Source: Nitrosomonas sp.
GTDB lineage: Bacteria; Pseudomonadota; Gammaproteobacteria; Burkholderiales; Nitrosomonadaceae
Assembly: GCA_024282035.1 (NCBI GenBank)
Contig: JAMWZR010000001.1
Span: forward strand, 1-64,000
Length of the DNA stretch: 64,000 nt
Direction: 5' to 3'
Position numbers and translations under genes: made by a program. The notes beneath the pieces were generated by a model. It did not search any database, had not been told where the DNA came from, and saw only the letters and a program-made list of their open reading frames with translations. The stretch's first letter is position 1. Every line of letters starts with the position of its first letter. Of this stretch, positions 9,227 through 18,166 are shown one piece after another.

Positions 9227-10261
9227 CTAGGGTTTACAACCGGTAACGATACTGTAATAACCGAAAGCCGGGTGTATCTGCACATCGACAAATCCAATCT
9301 CTGTCAGCATGAGCGTCAATTCCTGTCCGGAATATTGCCTGCCTTCGGTCCAACCCATCATCATCATGCTGAACGCTGCGGGTGCAAATGGCCCTGTTTT
9401 CTGATCGTTATACAACATTTCGTGAATGACGATACGCCCACCAGACTCCAGGCTGTTAAAACTTTTCGCGGTCAGAAAATGACATTTCTCCGGAGCCCAA
9501 TCATGATAAATATTTGAGAAGAAATGCAAATCCGCTGCAGGCCAGTGATCGCTCCAGATATTTATTTCCTGAGTCTTGATGCGTTCCTGCAATCCGTATC
9601 GGCTGATATACTCTTGGGCCAGTTCACATACCTGCAAGAAATCCAGAAAAATGACGTGCAGATGAGGCAGCTTCAATGCCGCCCCAATCGAGTGTGCAGC
9701 CGAACCTCCTGCTACATCGAGCATCACACGATAGTGTGAGAAATCCATGACCTCAGGCCACACTAAGGCCGATGTGGCACTGATGCTATGCATGCCACGC
9801 GTAAAACGATGCAGTAATTCCACTTGCTCTTCGTGGGTCTTAAAAATATCCCCGCCGCCATAGGCTTGCGGAGAATCCGTCAGCATGGCTTTCTCCAGAC
9901 TGGAAAAAGAACAGACCTGGTAATTATCAATCATCAAATCCCAGAAGAATCCGAAATAATTAGCGCTCGTTTCCAGTAGATACTCCCGGGTTACGGTAGT
10001 CAGCACATAACATCCTTGCTGCAAGGTAAGGAAACCGAGCGCTGTAGCCACCGTCAGCATGGCCTCAGTCGGGCGCGACTTGAGATTCAGGGCAGAGCAT
10101 ATTTCTTCCAGCGTTCGTGGATTATCTGCCAGCAATGGAAACACCTTGAGCCGATGAGCTAACAGCAGCGCTGGATATCCATAAACCGCAAACACGACAT
10201 CCCAAACCGGACGATCATCCGTAGCCGGTATCGACAAATCGGAGATAGCATCGTGTGACAT
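9227..10261 (-). CDS. SAM-dependent O-methyltransferase (acetylserotonin/CrtF-type)
   Basis: 344 residues. An N-terminal winged-helix dimerisation domain (about 20-100) precedes a Rossmann methyltransferase domain with SAM motif MLDVAGGSAAHS (near 180). The catalytic His is in the YHDWAPEKC motif near residue 255, as in plant-type and polyketide O-methyltransferases. The substrate is probably a hydroxylated aromatic or polyketide-like molecule. It lies 66 bp downstream of a SRPBCC protein on the same strand, a pairing seen in aromatic-polyketide tailoring, but no synthase is present here. Confidence 0.8.
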   Translation of the reverse strand: MSHDAISDLSIPATDDRPVWDVVFAVYGYPALLLAHRLKVFPLLADNPRTLEEICSALNLKSRPTEAMLTVATALGFLTLQQGCYVLTTVTREYLLETSANYFGFFWDLMIDNYQVCSFSSLEKAMLTDSPQAYGGGDIFKTHEEQVELLHRFTRGMHSISATSALVWPEVMDFSHYRVMLDVAGGSAAHSIGAALKLPHLHVIFLDFLQVCELAQEYISRYGLQERIKTQEINIWSDHWPAADLHFFSNIYHDWAPEKCHFLTAKSFNSLESGGRIVIHEMLYNDQKTGPFAPAAFSMMMMGWTEGRQYSGQELTLMLTEIGFVDVQIHPAFGYYSIVTGCKP

Positions 10262-10327
10262 TAAACCTCCTTTAACTGAAACTAACTGGAATAGACTGCA
10301 ACAGTACGCTTTTGCATGCCATGAAGT

Positions 10328-10843
10328 TCAAGCTGATCCGGATGGCATCTTGACCGAATGCTCCGCCTCAATCAAACGTTTGATATTGTGCACCGTACGC
10401 TCCGCACCATCCCTGATGGCGACACGCACCAATGCTTCAAATGGTCGCATGATCGCGAGTATCTCCAACAATTCGAACGTAAAAGTCAGCTTGGTGGTTT
10501 CGCCGTTACCCATTGCCTGCAAATCATAAGTGCAACGGAAAGGTTCCGATATACCCACCAATGTCAATCTCACACCGGGTTCAAACGTGGATATCCTGAA
10601 TTTCGACTCGGTACGCCGTCCCTGATCAACCCGCACCTGTCTCCCTTCGGTACCTAACGCAACAGGCCCTGGGATCAGTTGCTCCAGTTCTTTGACCTCC
10701 GGTGACCATTTTGGATAATTCTGGAACAATCCGTCACCCAGATAGTGGAACAACTCAAGTGCAGGGCATGGCACCACCGTGTGCGCTTTGCCGATGACCG
10801 GTTCGTTTGAACCCAAATTGAGCATGGAACCAAGATTGAACAT
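10328..10843 (-). CDS. SRPBCC (START-like) family protein
   Basis: 171 residues, with the helix-grip pattern of polyketide cyclase/dehydrase and lipid-transport proteins: a hydrophobic N-terminal strand, GEGRQVR-type central strands (here LGTEGRQVRV), LTFTFELLE and a long C-terminal helix ending in IKRLIEAEHS. It probably binds a hydrophobic ligand. The O-methyltransferase follows it. Which start is used is not certain, because two nearby in-frame Met codons (residues 1 and 7) occur. Confidence 0.7.
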   Translation of the reverse strand: MFNLGSMLNLGSNEPVIGKAHTVVPCPALELFHYLGDGLFQNYPKWSPEVKELEQLIPGPVALGTEGRQVRVDQGRRTESKFRISTFEPGVRLTLVGISEPFRCTYDLQAMGNGETTKLTFTFELLEILAIMRPFEALVRVAIRDGAERTVHNIKRLIEAEHSVKMPSGSA

Positions 10844-11069
10844 TGTGCTTCACCTTCTGACTGATGAAAAATCCATTCGCTAAGGTAACCGGTTTGATAC
10901 TGGCGTTAACTTTGAACACACTTAGCGTATCGACAGTATAACGCAATAAAATCCACACCCGGAACAGGATAGTGTGCTCCGAATCATGGTGTCCGGGGCC
11001 TTACCTAACTGACAGATGGCGTGACCTTGGCACATTCAACACCTAACATTCAAATGGATAGGAGCACAT

Positions 11070-11426
11070 TTAATATACCATGACATGATCAACCTGATAG
11101 CGCCCGTCATGTTCCACCAGAACCAATTCGGCTACCAATTCTCCCGGCATCTGGCTGCACCACTGCTTCCATATGACTGCTATCGATTGCGGGCGTCGAA
11201 AGATGGCAACACACTCACGATGAGTGAAAAATCCCCAGCGTGATTGGTAATCACGGCAGACGCAGTCAAGATAAGTCTCGCTCACAATCGCCTTCAACCG
11301 GTCCGTAAAATCCCGGGTATGTTTTGCGTGATTGATTTCAGTGGAGCCTTGCATGAGATTATCCATGATCGGCTCGACAATATCCCGTATTGCCTGATCC
11401 GATAGTTTGGCGAGTTCCATCATCAT
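11070..11426 (-). CDS. Hypothetical protein, 118 aa
   Basis: No family was recognised. It is a small soluble protein with three Cys residues (CVCRDY and CSQMPG) and an alpha/beta look: an N-terminal helix (LSDQAIRDIVEPIMDNL), then strands ending LVLVEHDGRYQVDHVMVY. The shape resembles NTF2-like/SnoaL proteins, but no motif proves that. It stands alone between the SRPBCC protein and the HDOD gene. Confidence 0.6.
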   Translation of the reverse strand: MMMELAKLSDQAIRDIVEPIMDNLMQGSTEINHAKHTRDFTDRLKAIVSETYLDCVCRDYQSRWGFFTHRECVAIFRRPQSIAVIWKQWCSQMPGELVAELVLVEHDGRYQVDHVMVY

Positions 11427-11670
11427 TCCTCATTATGAAAAAACGGTAGGACATTGTTGCACTCCATTATATTTTAGCCAGTCGCATTGCCATCCCTTAA
11501 ATTCAATACGCAATCGCCGATATCAGCGATGGAGGTCGTTATAAACAATTTAGAAAAAGTGAATTTGTTTGAAAAACTACCGTAAACAGAAGCTGGTTTC
11601 CTCCTACATAGAAACTCCCAGATAGACTGATTCAATCTGCAACTTTGCATCAGAGAATAAGGAGAAAGAA

Positions 11671-11718
11671 ATGTTGGTACTCGTAAAAATTACTGTGTTT
11701 TATTTGAAAGAGGTTTAG
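11671..11718 (+). CDS. Possible 15-residue leader peptide upstream of the HDOD gene
   Basis: ATG 11671 is preceded by a strong Shine-Dalgarno (TAAGGAG, 11658-11664). It encodes MLVLVKITVFYLKEV and stops at TAG 11716-11718. The HDOD ATG follows immediately (TAGATG), and its own AGAGG site lies inside the leader. This geometry suggests translational coupling. The peptide is hydrophobic and has no attenuator-type codon run. It is too short to be called from sequence alone. Confidence 0.4.
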   Translation: MLVLVKITVFYLKEV

Positions 11719-12561
11719 ATGGATCCGTGTGCGATAGTAACTGAAGTTCGCTCGATTTTTTCCTTGCCAGATGTCGTGATTCGCATCAATGAACTGATTG
11801 ACTCAGGGGAGGCTACCAACGCCGAACTGGAAAAAGTCGTCATCAACGACCCAGCGCTTACCGCAAAACTCCTACGATTTGCCAACAGCTCCTATTTCGG
11901 ATTGTCTGGCAAAGTGGATACGGTCTTGCGCGCCATTTCCATCATCGGTCACAAGGAATTGCGAAATCTCGTCATCGCATCGTCGGTAACCGCGACTTTT
12001 CGCGGCATTCCATCCGATCTGGCAAACATGGATACCTTCTGGTATCACAGCGTCACCTGCGGCGTCAATGCACGCCTGCTGTCATCACAAATCGAAAGCC
12101 GGGAACGCTTTTTCATCGCCGGTTTGCTGCATGGAGTGGGCAGACTGATCCTGTTCAGTCAGTTTCCCAAGGAATCGGCAACCGTCTTGAACCGCATGAA
12201 TCAGGGAGAGGATGCCGCTTTGGCTGCAGAACGCGATATTTTCGGTTTTACGCACGCGCAACTGGGTGCAGAATTGCTGCGACAATGGCGTTTACCCCAG
12301 AACATCTGGAAAATGGTCGAACTGCAGTGCGAACCCTTGAAGGAACCAGAGTTTCAATACGATGCAGCCACACTGTGCGCTGCTGTCAACATCGCCAACT
12401 TCATTCAGCCTTGCACCAATCAAAAGGTGATATCCGACAAGGCGATCCCGATGAATGCAATTGAAGCCTGGAGCCTGCTGGGCCTGACACCGGAAGTAAT
12501 CGATAACGTCATCACCGTAGCCAAACTGCAAATCATCGAAGTGCTAAATATCGTTCGATAA
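11719..12561 (+). CDS. HDOD domain signalling protein
   Basis: 280 residues, nearly all one HDOD domain, a degenerate relative of HD phosphohydrolases. Diagnostic stretches are NDPALTAKLLRFANSSYFGL (near 45-65), ISIIGHKELRNLVI, and FIAGLLHGVGRLIL, where the catalytic HD pair is GVG instead of D. HDOD proteins control motility, biofilm or stress responses, usually by protein contacts rather than catalysis. No receiver or GGDEF domain is attached. It follows a 15-codon ORF whose stop abuts its start. Confidence 0.85.
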   Translation: MDPCAIVTEVRSIFSLPDVVIRINELIDSGEATNAELEKVVINDPALTAKLLRFANSSYFGLSGKVDTVLRAISIIGHKELRNLVIASSVTATFRGIPSDLANMDTFWYHSVTCGVNARLLSSQIESRERFFIAGLLHGVGRLILFSQFPKESATVLNRMNQGEDAALAAERDIFGFTHAQLGAELLRQWRLPQNIWKMVELQCEPLKEPEFQYDAATLCAAVNIANFIQPCTNQKVISDKAIPMNAIEAWSLLGLTPEVIDNVITVAKLQIIEVLNIVR

Positions 12562-12572
12562 CGATACCAGAC

Positions 12573-13688
12573 TCAGGAAATCAATTGCGGCACGACCAGT
12601 CCCGCTGATATAAATCCCGCAATCAATGCAACCACTGCCGGTTTACCCACGGCCCGAGTCTCCAGCCAAGCGGACAACATCATACCGGCACTGATGCTGG
12701 TAGCGGCTGCCAGTATCAGTCCTATCGCCTGTACAGCAGGCTGGTGCGGCAGAAATCTGAAAAATACTGCATTAAAAATCAGCGCAACGGGAAAGTGAAT
12801 CAGAAAAATCGAATAGGATGCCCGGCCAACGGCCGTCATGATACCGGGAATACGATTGGAATTCAGCACATCGAAATACCGTGCCACAGCGAGGATCATC
12901 ATGACGCAGCCCGCAACCACGACACGCAACCGGAAGTCGATCAGCAAGGCCAGTGTAATCAGTACTATCAGGGCAATCGTGCACAACGACCGATGCCTAT
13001 TACTCGATGCCCAGTAAATCAGCATACCCAACCCATACGCCCCAAAAAAATACAGCGCAGTCTCATCCCAGTAGCTGTCGCGATTGAAATAAAATAACGA
13101 AACAATCGTCAATACCACCACCAGCAAACCATTCACGTGCCGGGTCAGTGCAGTGCTGGTCAGAATGCAATTCGTTCCCCAAAACAGGAGAATGGTCAGC
13201 ACATACAGTTGGAAATCGATGGCTACATACCACACGCCCGCCGACAAGGCGTCCTGATTCAGCAAATCATGCAACAGTAGAATGTGTGCCAGTAGCTGGA
13301 GGAAATGCGGGCTGGCAGGAATGGATTCATGCTGGAGCCACATTCGCGCTACCGCAGCACCGATAATCGCCACTGTCAGCGCAGCCAGATAAGGTAAAAT
13401 CAGTCGCAGATAACGTCGTCTGATCAGGCGGAGCGGTGCAGACACTCGTGATATGCCGCGAGGTGCCAGTTTCACGGCTGCCAAATACCCGGCAATCACG
13501 AAAAACATCTGCACAGCAATCCGCGCATGCTCGCGCAGCCAATCCATGAAAGCGGGCATAAGCGGATAAGCCATGTCCGGCATGGGACCATACAGAGCGA
13601 GATGGTGCGCGACGATCAACAGGCAACACAAGGCTCTCATGGCGTCGATCAATGGCATGCGGGATGAATCAGTAACAGATTGGGTCAT
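12573..13688 (-). CDS. Acyltransferase 3 family membrane protein
   Basis: 371 residues and about ten transmembrane helices. The N-terminus contains the family signature LLIVAHHLALYG, with the essential His near residue 22, followed by AVQMFFVIAGYL. These enzymes (OafA/YrhL type) O-acylate sugars or peptidoglycan at the membrane. It is convergent with the HDOD gene, whose stop lies 11 bp away. The substrate is not predictable. Confidence 0.8.
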   Translation of the reverse strand: MTQSVTDSSRMPLIDAMRALCCLLIVAHHLALYGPMPDMAYPLMPAFMDWLREHARIAVQMFFVIAGYLAAVKLAPRGISRVSAPLRLIRRRYLRLILPYLAALTVAIIGAAVARMWLQHESIPASPHFLQLLAHILLLHDLLNQDALSAGVWYVAIDFQLYVLTILLFWGTNCILTSTALTRHVNGLLVVVLTIVSLFYFNRDSYWDETALYFFGAYGLGMLIYWASSNRHRSLCTIALIVLITLALLIDFRLRVVVAGCVMMILAVARYFDVLNSNRIPGIMTAVGRASYSIFLIHFPVALIFNAVFFRFLPHQPAVQAIGLILAAATSISAGMMLSAWLETRAVGKPAVVALIAGFISAGLVVPQLIS

Positions 13689-13847
13689 TGATCACAGAGA
13701 ATCAAAAATAAAAGGGTAGTTTCAACTATATTTTTCTCGATTTTTCCGGCGCATGCACCGTATGCCGGCATTGAATTTGACTGATACAGGGTCAGTACTA
13801 AGCAAAAATCAGTACGTTTTAATCTTGACCATTTCGAGGACCATAAA

Positions 13848-14360
13848 ATTCCTGATCTCGATCAATCTATTCATGAACTGGCCACCGAAATAGGACTGCA
13901 CCTCACCCAGCGACAATGGCTGTTGGTCACTGCCGAGTCCTGTACGGGCGGCTGGCTGGGTCAGGCAATCACCGCGATTGCAGGCAGTTCACAATGGTAC
14001 GACCGTGGCTACATCACCTACAGCAATGTAGCCAAACAAGAAATGCTCGGCGTTCCGTCAATCGAGTTGGAGCAATATGGCGCCGTGTCGCCGCAGACAG
14101 CCCAACACATGGCGCTGGGTGCTCTGGCACGCAGTCATGCGCATATCAGCGTGTCGATCACCGGCATAGCCGGTCCCGCAGGCGGTAGCGCCAGCAAGCC
14201 TGTGGGAACAGTATGTTTCTGCTGGATTACCCGAACTGAATTGGTTCAGCAACAAACGCATCACTTCTCTGGCGACCGCGACGCCATTCGCCGCCAGGCC
14301 GTTCTGATTGCCTTGCAGGGCATACAGCAATTGCTACAGGCATCCCCTGCAACAACCTGA
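13848..14360 (+). CDS. pncC: Nicotinamide-nucleotide amidase (CinA C-terminal domain), apparent AUU start
   Basis: 170 residues from ATT 13848. It hydrolyses the amide of NMN to return it to NAD synthesis (PncC). The core motif TAESCTGGW and the DRGYITYSN, KQEMLGV and ITGIAGPAGG blocks are all present. No ATG, GTG or TTG lies in frame between the upstream stop (13782-13784) and TTG 13923, which would remove the whole N-terminal helix just before TAESC. ATT 13848 has a GAGGA ribosome site with 7-nt spacing (13836-13840). It gives 27 residues before TAESC, close to the about 25 I recall for E. coli PncC. The CinA N-terminal molybdopterin-like domain is absent, as in the short PncC form. Confidence 0.8.
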   Translation: MPDLDQSIHELATEIGLHLTQRQWLLVTAESCTGGWLGQAITAIAGSSQWYDRGYITYSNVAKQEMLGVPSIELEQYGAVSPQTAQHMALGALARSHAHISVSITGIAGPAGGSASKPVGTVCFCWITRTELVQQQTHHFSGDRDAIRRQAVLIALQGIQQLLQASPATT

Positions 14361-14378
14361 TCCTGATAAGCAGCTGAC

Positions 14379-14996
14379 TCAGTGATCGTCCGCCTGCTGA
14401 CTGGTCAGGGTAATGATACGGTCACAGTAAGCAATCGCGATCGCCGATACCAGAAACGCCATGTGGATACCGGTTTGCGCCAGCAGCGTCTTTTCGTCGT
14501 ACGCACTGGCATTAATGAATGTTTTGAGTAAATGGATCGATGAGATCCCGATGATAGCAGTTGCCAGTTTGACTTTCAGTACCGAAGCATTGACATGTGA
14601 CAACCATTCCGGCTGATCCGGGTGTCCTTCCAGATTCATGCGTGAAACGAAGGTTTCATAGCCGCCAATAATGACCATGATCAGCAGATTCGAAATCATC
14701 ACCACATCGATCAATCCTAGCACCACCAGCATGATGGCCGTTTCGGTCAGCTTGGTCGGGCGGTCCGCCCCTTTGATCGTAACCGTATCGAGGATATGCT
14801 CCAGTGCATTCTTGTTACCCATCACCGCGCCGATCAAATCGGTCAGCTCGACCCAGAAATGAAACACATATACGCACTGCGCCAATACCAGTCCCAGGTA
14901 CAAGGGCAACTGCAACCAGCGGGTGAGAAACAGAAAATGTGCGATATGGGGGATATTTTGCGAAGTAACGGTCTTGGGTTTATCTTTTTGTTCCAT
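14379..14996 (-). CDS. YqhA/UPF0114 family inner membrane protein
   Basis: 205 residues. Hydrophobic segments near 30-50, 85-110, 140-160 and 170-190 are consistent with four transmembrane helices. The conserved blocks MLVVLGLIDVVMISNLLIM and VKLATAIIGISSIHLLKTF match the TIGR00645/UPF0114 family. The function is unknown. It is convergent with pncC, and the stop codons are about 20 bp apart. Confidence 0.85.
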   Translation of the reverse strand: MEQKDKPKTVTSQNIPHIAHFLFLTRWLQLPLYLGLVLAQCVYVFHFWVELTDLIGAVMGNKNALEHILDTVTIKGADRPTKLTETAIMLVVLGLIDVVMISNLLIMVIIGGYETFVSRMNLEGHPDQPEWLSHVNASVLKVKLATAIIGISSIHLLKTFINASAYDEKTLLAQTGIHMAFLVSAIAIAYCDRIITLTSQQADDH

Positions 14997-15330
14997 ACAT
15001 TCCTACATAATTAAAAAAACGTCGCAAGAATAGCACAGCGACGGTTAAAAATATTCTGGCTTCTCCCTAACTAAGTCCCTAGATTTATGGATGCTTATTG
15101 CGGATTTCAAGCATTACTAACAAACAAGGCTTGTCTTTTTATATTTCGGATTCCAGTATGCATAGCAACCGTAAGTAGGAATCTTTGAGATACTCTATGT
15201 CTAACCATAGCAAAATTAAATCAGTAACAAGCAACTAAGCACAATTTAACTTTCAAGTATAAGCAGAAGAATATCAATCCATAAAATTTAAATATGATAG
15301 TCATTGCAAAATCTTCAGTTGTGTTTGAGC
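14997..15330. other. AT-rich stretch without a recognisable gene
   Basis: 334 bp between the YqhA-type gene and the decayed HEPN-like gene. Both strands are full of stops in all frames, and no tRNA, terminator or repeat was recognised. It is more AT-rich than the flanking housekeeping genes and belongs to the same low-GC patch as the HEPN-like gene. Confidence 0.5.
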
Positions 15331-15825
15331 TTACAAATGGTCAACCGATCTCACTGATGAAATTACTTGACTAGAAGCCTCTATAACCTTTGCAATCTCA
15401 TTAGATACTCGTTTTTGTTGAGACTTTAATCATTCGTCATTTATCAGCTCAACATGAGTAACCTTTACCATGCCCTTATTTTCTTTTGCAAACTTAACCA
15501 ATTGCATAGGAAGTTGTCGATCTTCTGCCCATATTCGCCCGTGAGCAAGTGCATCACGTAAATCCACAATGGATTGGTCAAGTGAAAACTTCGAATCTAC
15601 CTGTCGCACAATCTCATTAAATTTTTTAATTAATTCATTTAACGTATCATAATTACTAAATGCATCAGCAGGAACTTCCTGACCGACTTTTAGTTGCAAT
15701 ATTGTGTTATGCCGATTCTTGAGATCAGTTGAATTTTGATGATTCCATAAGAAGCTTCGAAGCGCAAACTCCAGAGAATGCAGATTTACGATAATCTTGC
15801 CTATTGCTAATAGTATATTCTTCAA
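15331..15825 (-). pseudogene. HEPN-like small protein gene interrupted by an in-frame TGA
   Basis: The open frame from TTG 15825 runs to TGA 15430-15432 (131 residues). The same frame continues for 32 codons after the TGA to TAA 15331-15333, encoding helix-like text (LKSQQKRVSNEIAKV...). A TGG-to-TGA change would join them into 164 residues. The RDALAH segment fits the R-x4-H motif of HEPN RNases and toxin-like proteins, and the protein is all-helical, starting with IGKIIVNLHSLEFALRSFL. The start is also poor: a TTG with little ribosome site, while an ATG 7 nt upstream is in another frame. No partner nucleotidyltransferase or antitoxin lies beside it. Pseudogene is the simplest reading; HEPN assignment is by motif only. 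Confidence 0.55.
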
Positions 15826-15934
15826 GATCCATACAAATTACTCAATAATATTGGATATGCAAAATGAAGTAATATTTTCGTTATACCATTTAAAATCAAA
15901 TATAGTTAACGATAAAGCTATTATTCTCACCGAC

Positions 15935-15968
15935 AAAAAACCCGATAGCACCAGCCACCGGGTTTTTA
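15935..15968 (-). terminator. Rho-independent terminator after mtkB
   Basis: Read on the minus strand, AAAAACCCG pairs with CGGGTTTTT around a 14-nt loop and runs into a T tract. It lies just downstream of the mtkB stop (15987). The A-tract on the other side lets it work in both directions. Confidence 0.8.
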
Positions 15969-15986
15969 TTTTAAACGCTATAAAAA

Positions 15987-16874
15987 TTACAGCTTGGCCA
16001 GCACTTCTGCAACCGTTTGTCCCATCAGTGACGGAGTAGGGCAGATGGTGACGCCGAGATCCTTCAGCATGGCGACCTTTTCGGCAGCACTTTCACCCGC
16101 AGAAGAAATGATCGCCCCGGCGTGACCCATGCGACGACCCTCGGGTGCAGTCAGACCAGCAATGTAGGCAACTAGTGGTTTGCTCATGTGTTCCTTGGCG
16201 AATCTTCCAGCTTCGACTTCCTGTGGACCGCCGATTTCACCGATCATCAGTGCGACCTTGGTTTCTGGATCTTCTTCCAGTCTTTCCAGAATGTCGCGAT
16301 GCGAGCTACCGGGAATCGGGTCGCCACCGATACCGACCGATGTGGAAATGCCGATGCCCAATGAACGCATCTGATCGGCTGCTTCATAGCCCAATGTGCC
16401 GGAACGGCCGACAACACCGATGTTGCCACGCATGTAAATATGACCGGGCATGATGCCAAGCATGGCGCGCCCTGGGCTGATGGTACCAGCGCAGTTCGGG
16501 CCGGTCAGTAGCATGCGTTCCATCTGGGGAAAGCGGCGCAGGAAATTTTTCACCGTCATCATGTCCTGCGTCGGGATACCGTCGGTAATCGACACACAGT
16601 ATTTGATTCCGGCATCAGCCGCTTCCATGATTGAGTCTGCAGCAAATGCCGGTGGCACGAACACGATGCTGGCCTCGGCGCCCACCTGATCGACGGCTTC
16701 CTTGACGGTGTTGAATACCGGCAGTCCCAGGTGCGTTTGTCCGCCTTTACCTGGCGTGACACCACCGACGACATTCGAACCGTAGTCGATCATTTCCTGT
16801 GCATGGAAAGTACCGATTCTTCCTGTAAAACCCTGAACAATGATGCGTGTTTTTTCGTCAATTAATATGGCCAC
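15987..16874 (-). CDS. mtkB: Malate-CoA ligase alpha subunit (succinyl-CoA synthetase-like)
   Basis: 295 residues. It has an N-terminal CoA-binding Rossmann domain (IVQGFTGRIGTFHAQEMIDY), GPNCAGTISPG, and the phospho-histidine loop GHAGAI near residue 245, all typical of the alpha subunit of ATP-citrate/succinyl-CoA type ligases. The sequence alone fits SucD as well as MtkB. Malate is preferred because malyl-CoA lyase lies directly upstream in the same orientation. It follows mtkA by 9 bp, forms the alpha2beta2 complex with it, and is ended by a strong terminator. Cytoplasmic. Confidence 0.75.
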   Translation of the reverse strand: MAILIDEKTRIIVQGFTGRIGTFHAQEMIDYGSNVVGGVTPGKGGQTHLGLPVFNTVKEAVDQVGAEASIVFVPPAFAADSIMEAADAGIKYCVSITDGIPTQDMMTVKNFLRRFPQMERMLLTGPNCAGTISPGRAMLGIMPGHIYMRGNIGVVGRSGTLGYEAADQMRSLGIGISTSVGIGGDPIPGSSHRDILERLEEDPETKVALMIGEIGGPQEVEAGRFAKEHMSKPLVAYIAGLTAPEGRRMGHAGAIISSAGESAAEKVAMLKDLGVTICPTPSLMGQTVAEVLAKL

Positions 16875-16883
16875 TTCGAACTC

Positions 16884-18065
16884 CTAGGCGTTTTGTGCAA
16901 CAACTTCATTACGGGCGCGGACGACTTTTTCCGCGGCTTCCGCCAGTGTATCGGCGGTGATGATCGGCAGGCCGCTATCGGCAATGATGCGGCGGCCCTC
17001 TTCCACATTGGTACCGGACAGCCGAACCACCAGCGGTACTTTCATGTCGATGTTGCGTACCGCTTGCACCACCCCTTCAGCGATCCAGTCACAGCGATTG
17101 ATCCCGGCAAAAATATTCACCAGCATGGCCTTCACGTTACTGTCAGCTAGCACCAGCCGGAACGCCTTCTCGGTACGCTCGGCGGATGCGCCGCCACCCA
17201 CATCGAGGAAGTTGGCAGGTTCGCCGCCAGCCAGCTTGATCATGTCCATCGTGGCCATGGCCAGACCCGCGCCGTTGATCATGCAGCCGATGTCACCATC
17301 CAGACCGACATAGCTCAAACCGGCTTCGGCAGCCGCAACTTCGCGATTGTCCACTTGTGTGTTGTCGCGCAACTCAGCGATTTTCTGACGGCGGAACAGG
17401 GCATTTTCATCGAATACCATTTTCGCATCGAGCGCCATGAGTTCGTGATTGGCTGTAATCACCAGCGGATTGATTTCCAGAATGTTGGCGTCCAGATCGC
17501 GCAAGGCACGATAGCAGCCCTTGATGGTTTTCACGGCATGATTCAGTTGTGCTGGGTCGATACCCAAACCAAATGCCATCTTGCGTGCCTGAAAATCCTG
17601 CAATCCAACAGCGGGTTCGATATAAATCTTGATGATGGCTTCTGGCCGGGTCACTGCAAGCTTCTCAATTTCCATGCCACCTTCGGCAGAACCGATCATG
17701 ATCACCCGTTCGCTGCTACGATCGATCATGAACGACAGATACATTTCCTTGGCGATGTTGGTACCGGCCTCGATGTACAACCGGGTACAGATCTTGCCAG
17801 CCGGACCAGTTTGGTGCGTCACCAGTTTCTTTCCAATCAGTGCTTCGGCAGCCTGTTCCACCTCGGTGTGCGTGCGGCATACCTTGATGCCACCTGCTTT
17901 ACCGCGCGCTCCCGAATGGATCTGCGCCTTGACGACCCAAACGTCTCCCTCTATTTCCCTGGCACGCTGCACGGCTTCGTCAACGGTATAAGCCAATCCG
18001 CCCTCGGCGATCTTGACACCGTAACCTGCCAGAATTTCCTTTGCTTGATATTCGTGAATATTCAA
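16884..18065 (-). CDS. mtkA: Malate-CoA ligase beta subunit (succinyl-CoA synthetase-like)
   Basis: 393 residues. The ATP-grasp domain ([32 protein letters not shown]) is followed by the C-terminal ligase domain with [18 protein letters not shown] and [16 protein letters not shown]. With mtkB it activates malate (or succinate) with CoA and ATP. Context with malyl-CoA lyase points to malate. A hairpin separates it from the lyase gene, so expression of the ligase may be partly uncoupled. A long open frame on the other strand (17355-18131) is a codon-usage shadow. Confidence 0.75.
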   Translation of the reverse strand: MNIHEYQAKEILAGYGVKIAEGGLAYTVDEAVQRAREIEGDVWVVKAQIHSGARGKAGGIKVCRTHTEVEQAAEALIGKKLVTHQTGPAGKICTRLYIEAGTNIAKEMYLSFMIDRSSERVIMIGSAEGGMEIEKLAVTRPEAIIKIYIEPAVGLQDFQARKMAFGLGIDPAQLNHAVKTIKGCYRALRDLDANILEINPLVITANHELMALDAKMVFDENALFRRQKIAELRDNTQVDNREVAAAEAGLSYVGLDGDIGCMINGAGLAMATMDMIKLAGGEPANFLDVGGGASAERTEKAFRLVLADSNVKAMLVNIFAGINRCDWIAEGVVQAVRNIDMKVPLVVRLSGTNVEEGRRIIADSGLPIITADTLAEAAEKVVRARNEVVAQNA

Positions 18066-18131
18066 TTCATTTTCCCCATTAGTCGGATTAAATCGATACT
18101 TAATTTGTCATTATTATTTCAAGGCCCTTGA

Positions 18132-18155
18132 AGACAAAGGCCGCTGTCAGCGGCC
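18132..18155 (-). terminator. Strong hairpin between malyl-CoA lyase and mtkA
   Basis: GGCCGC and GCGGCC (18139-18155) form a perfect GC-rich stem around TGTCA. On the minus strand it is followed by TTTGTCTT. It lies 12 bp after the lyase stop and upstream of mtkA, so it may be a partial terminator or an RNA-processing/stability element in the operon. Confidence 0.6.
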
Positions 18156-18166
18156 CGCATCATGAA

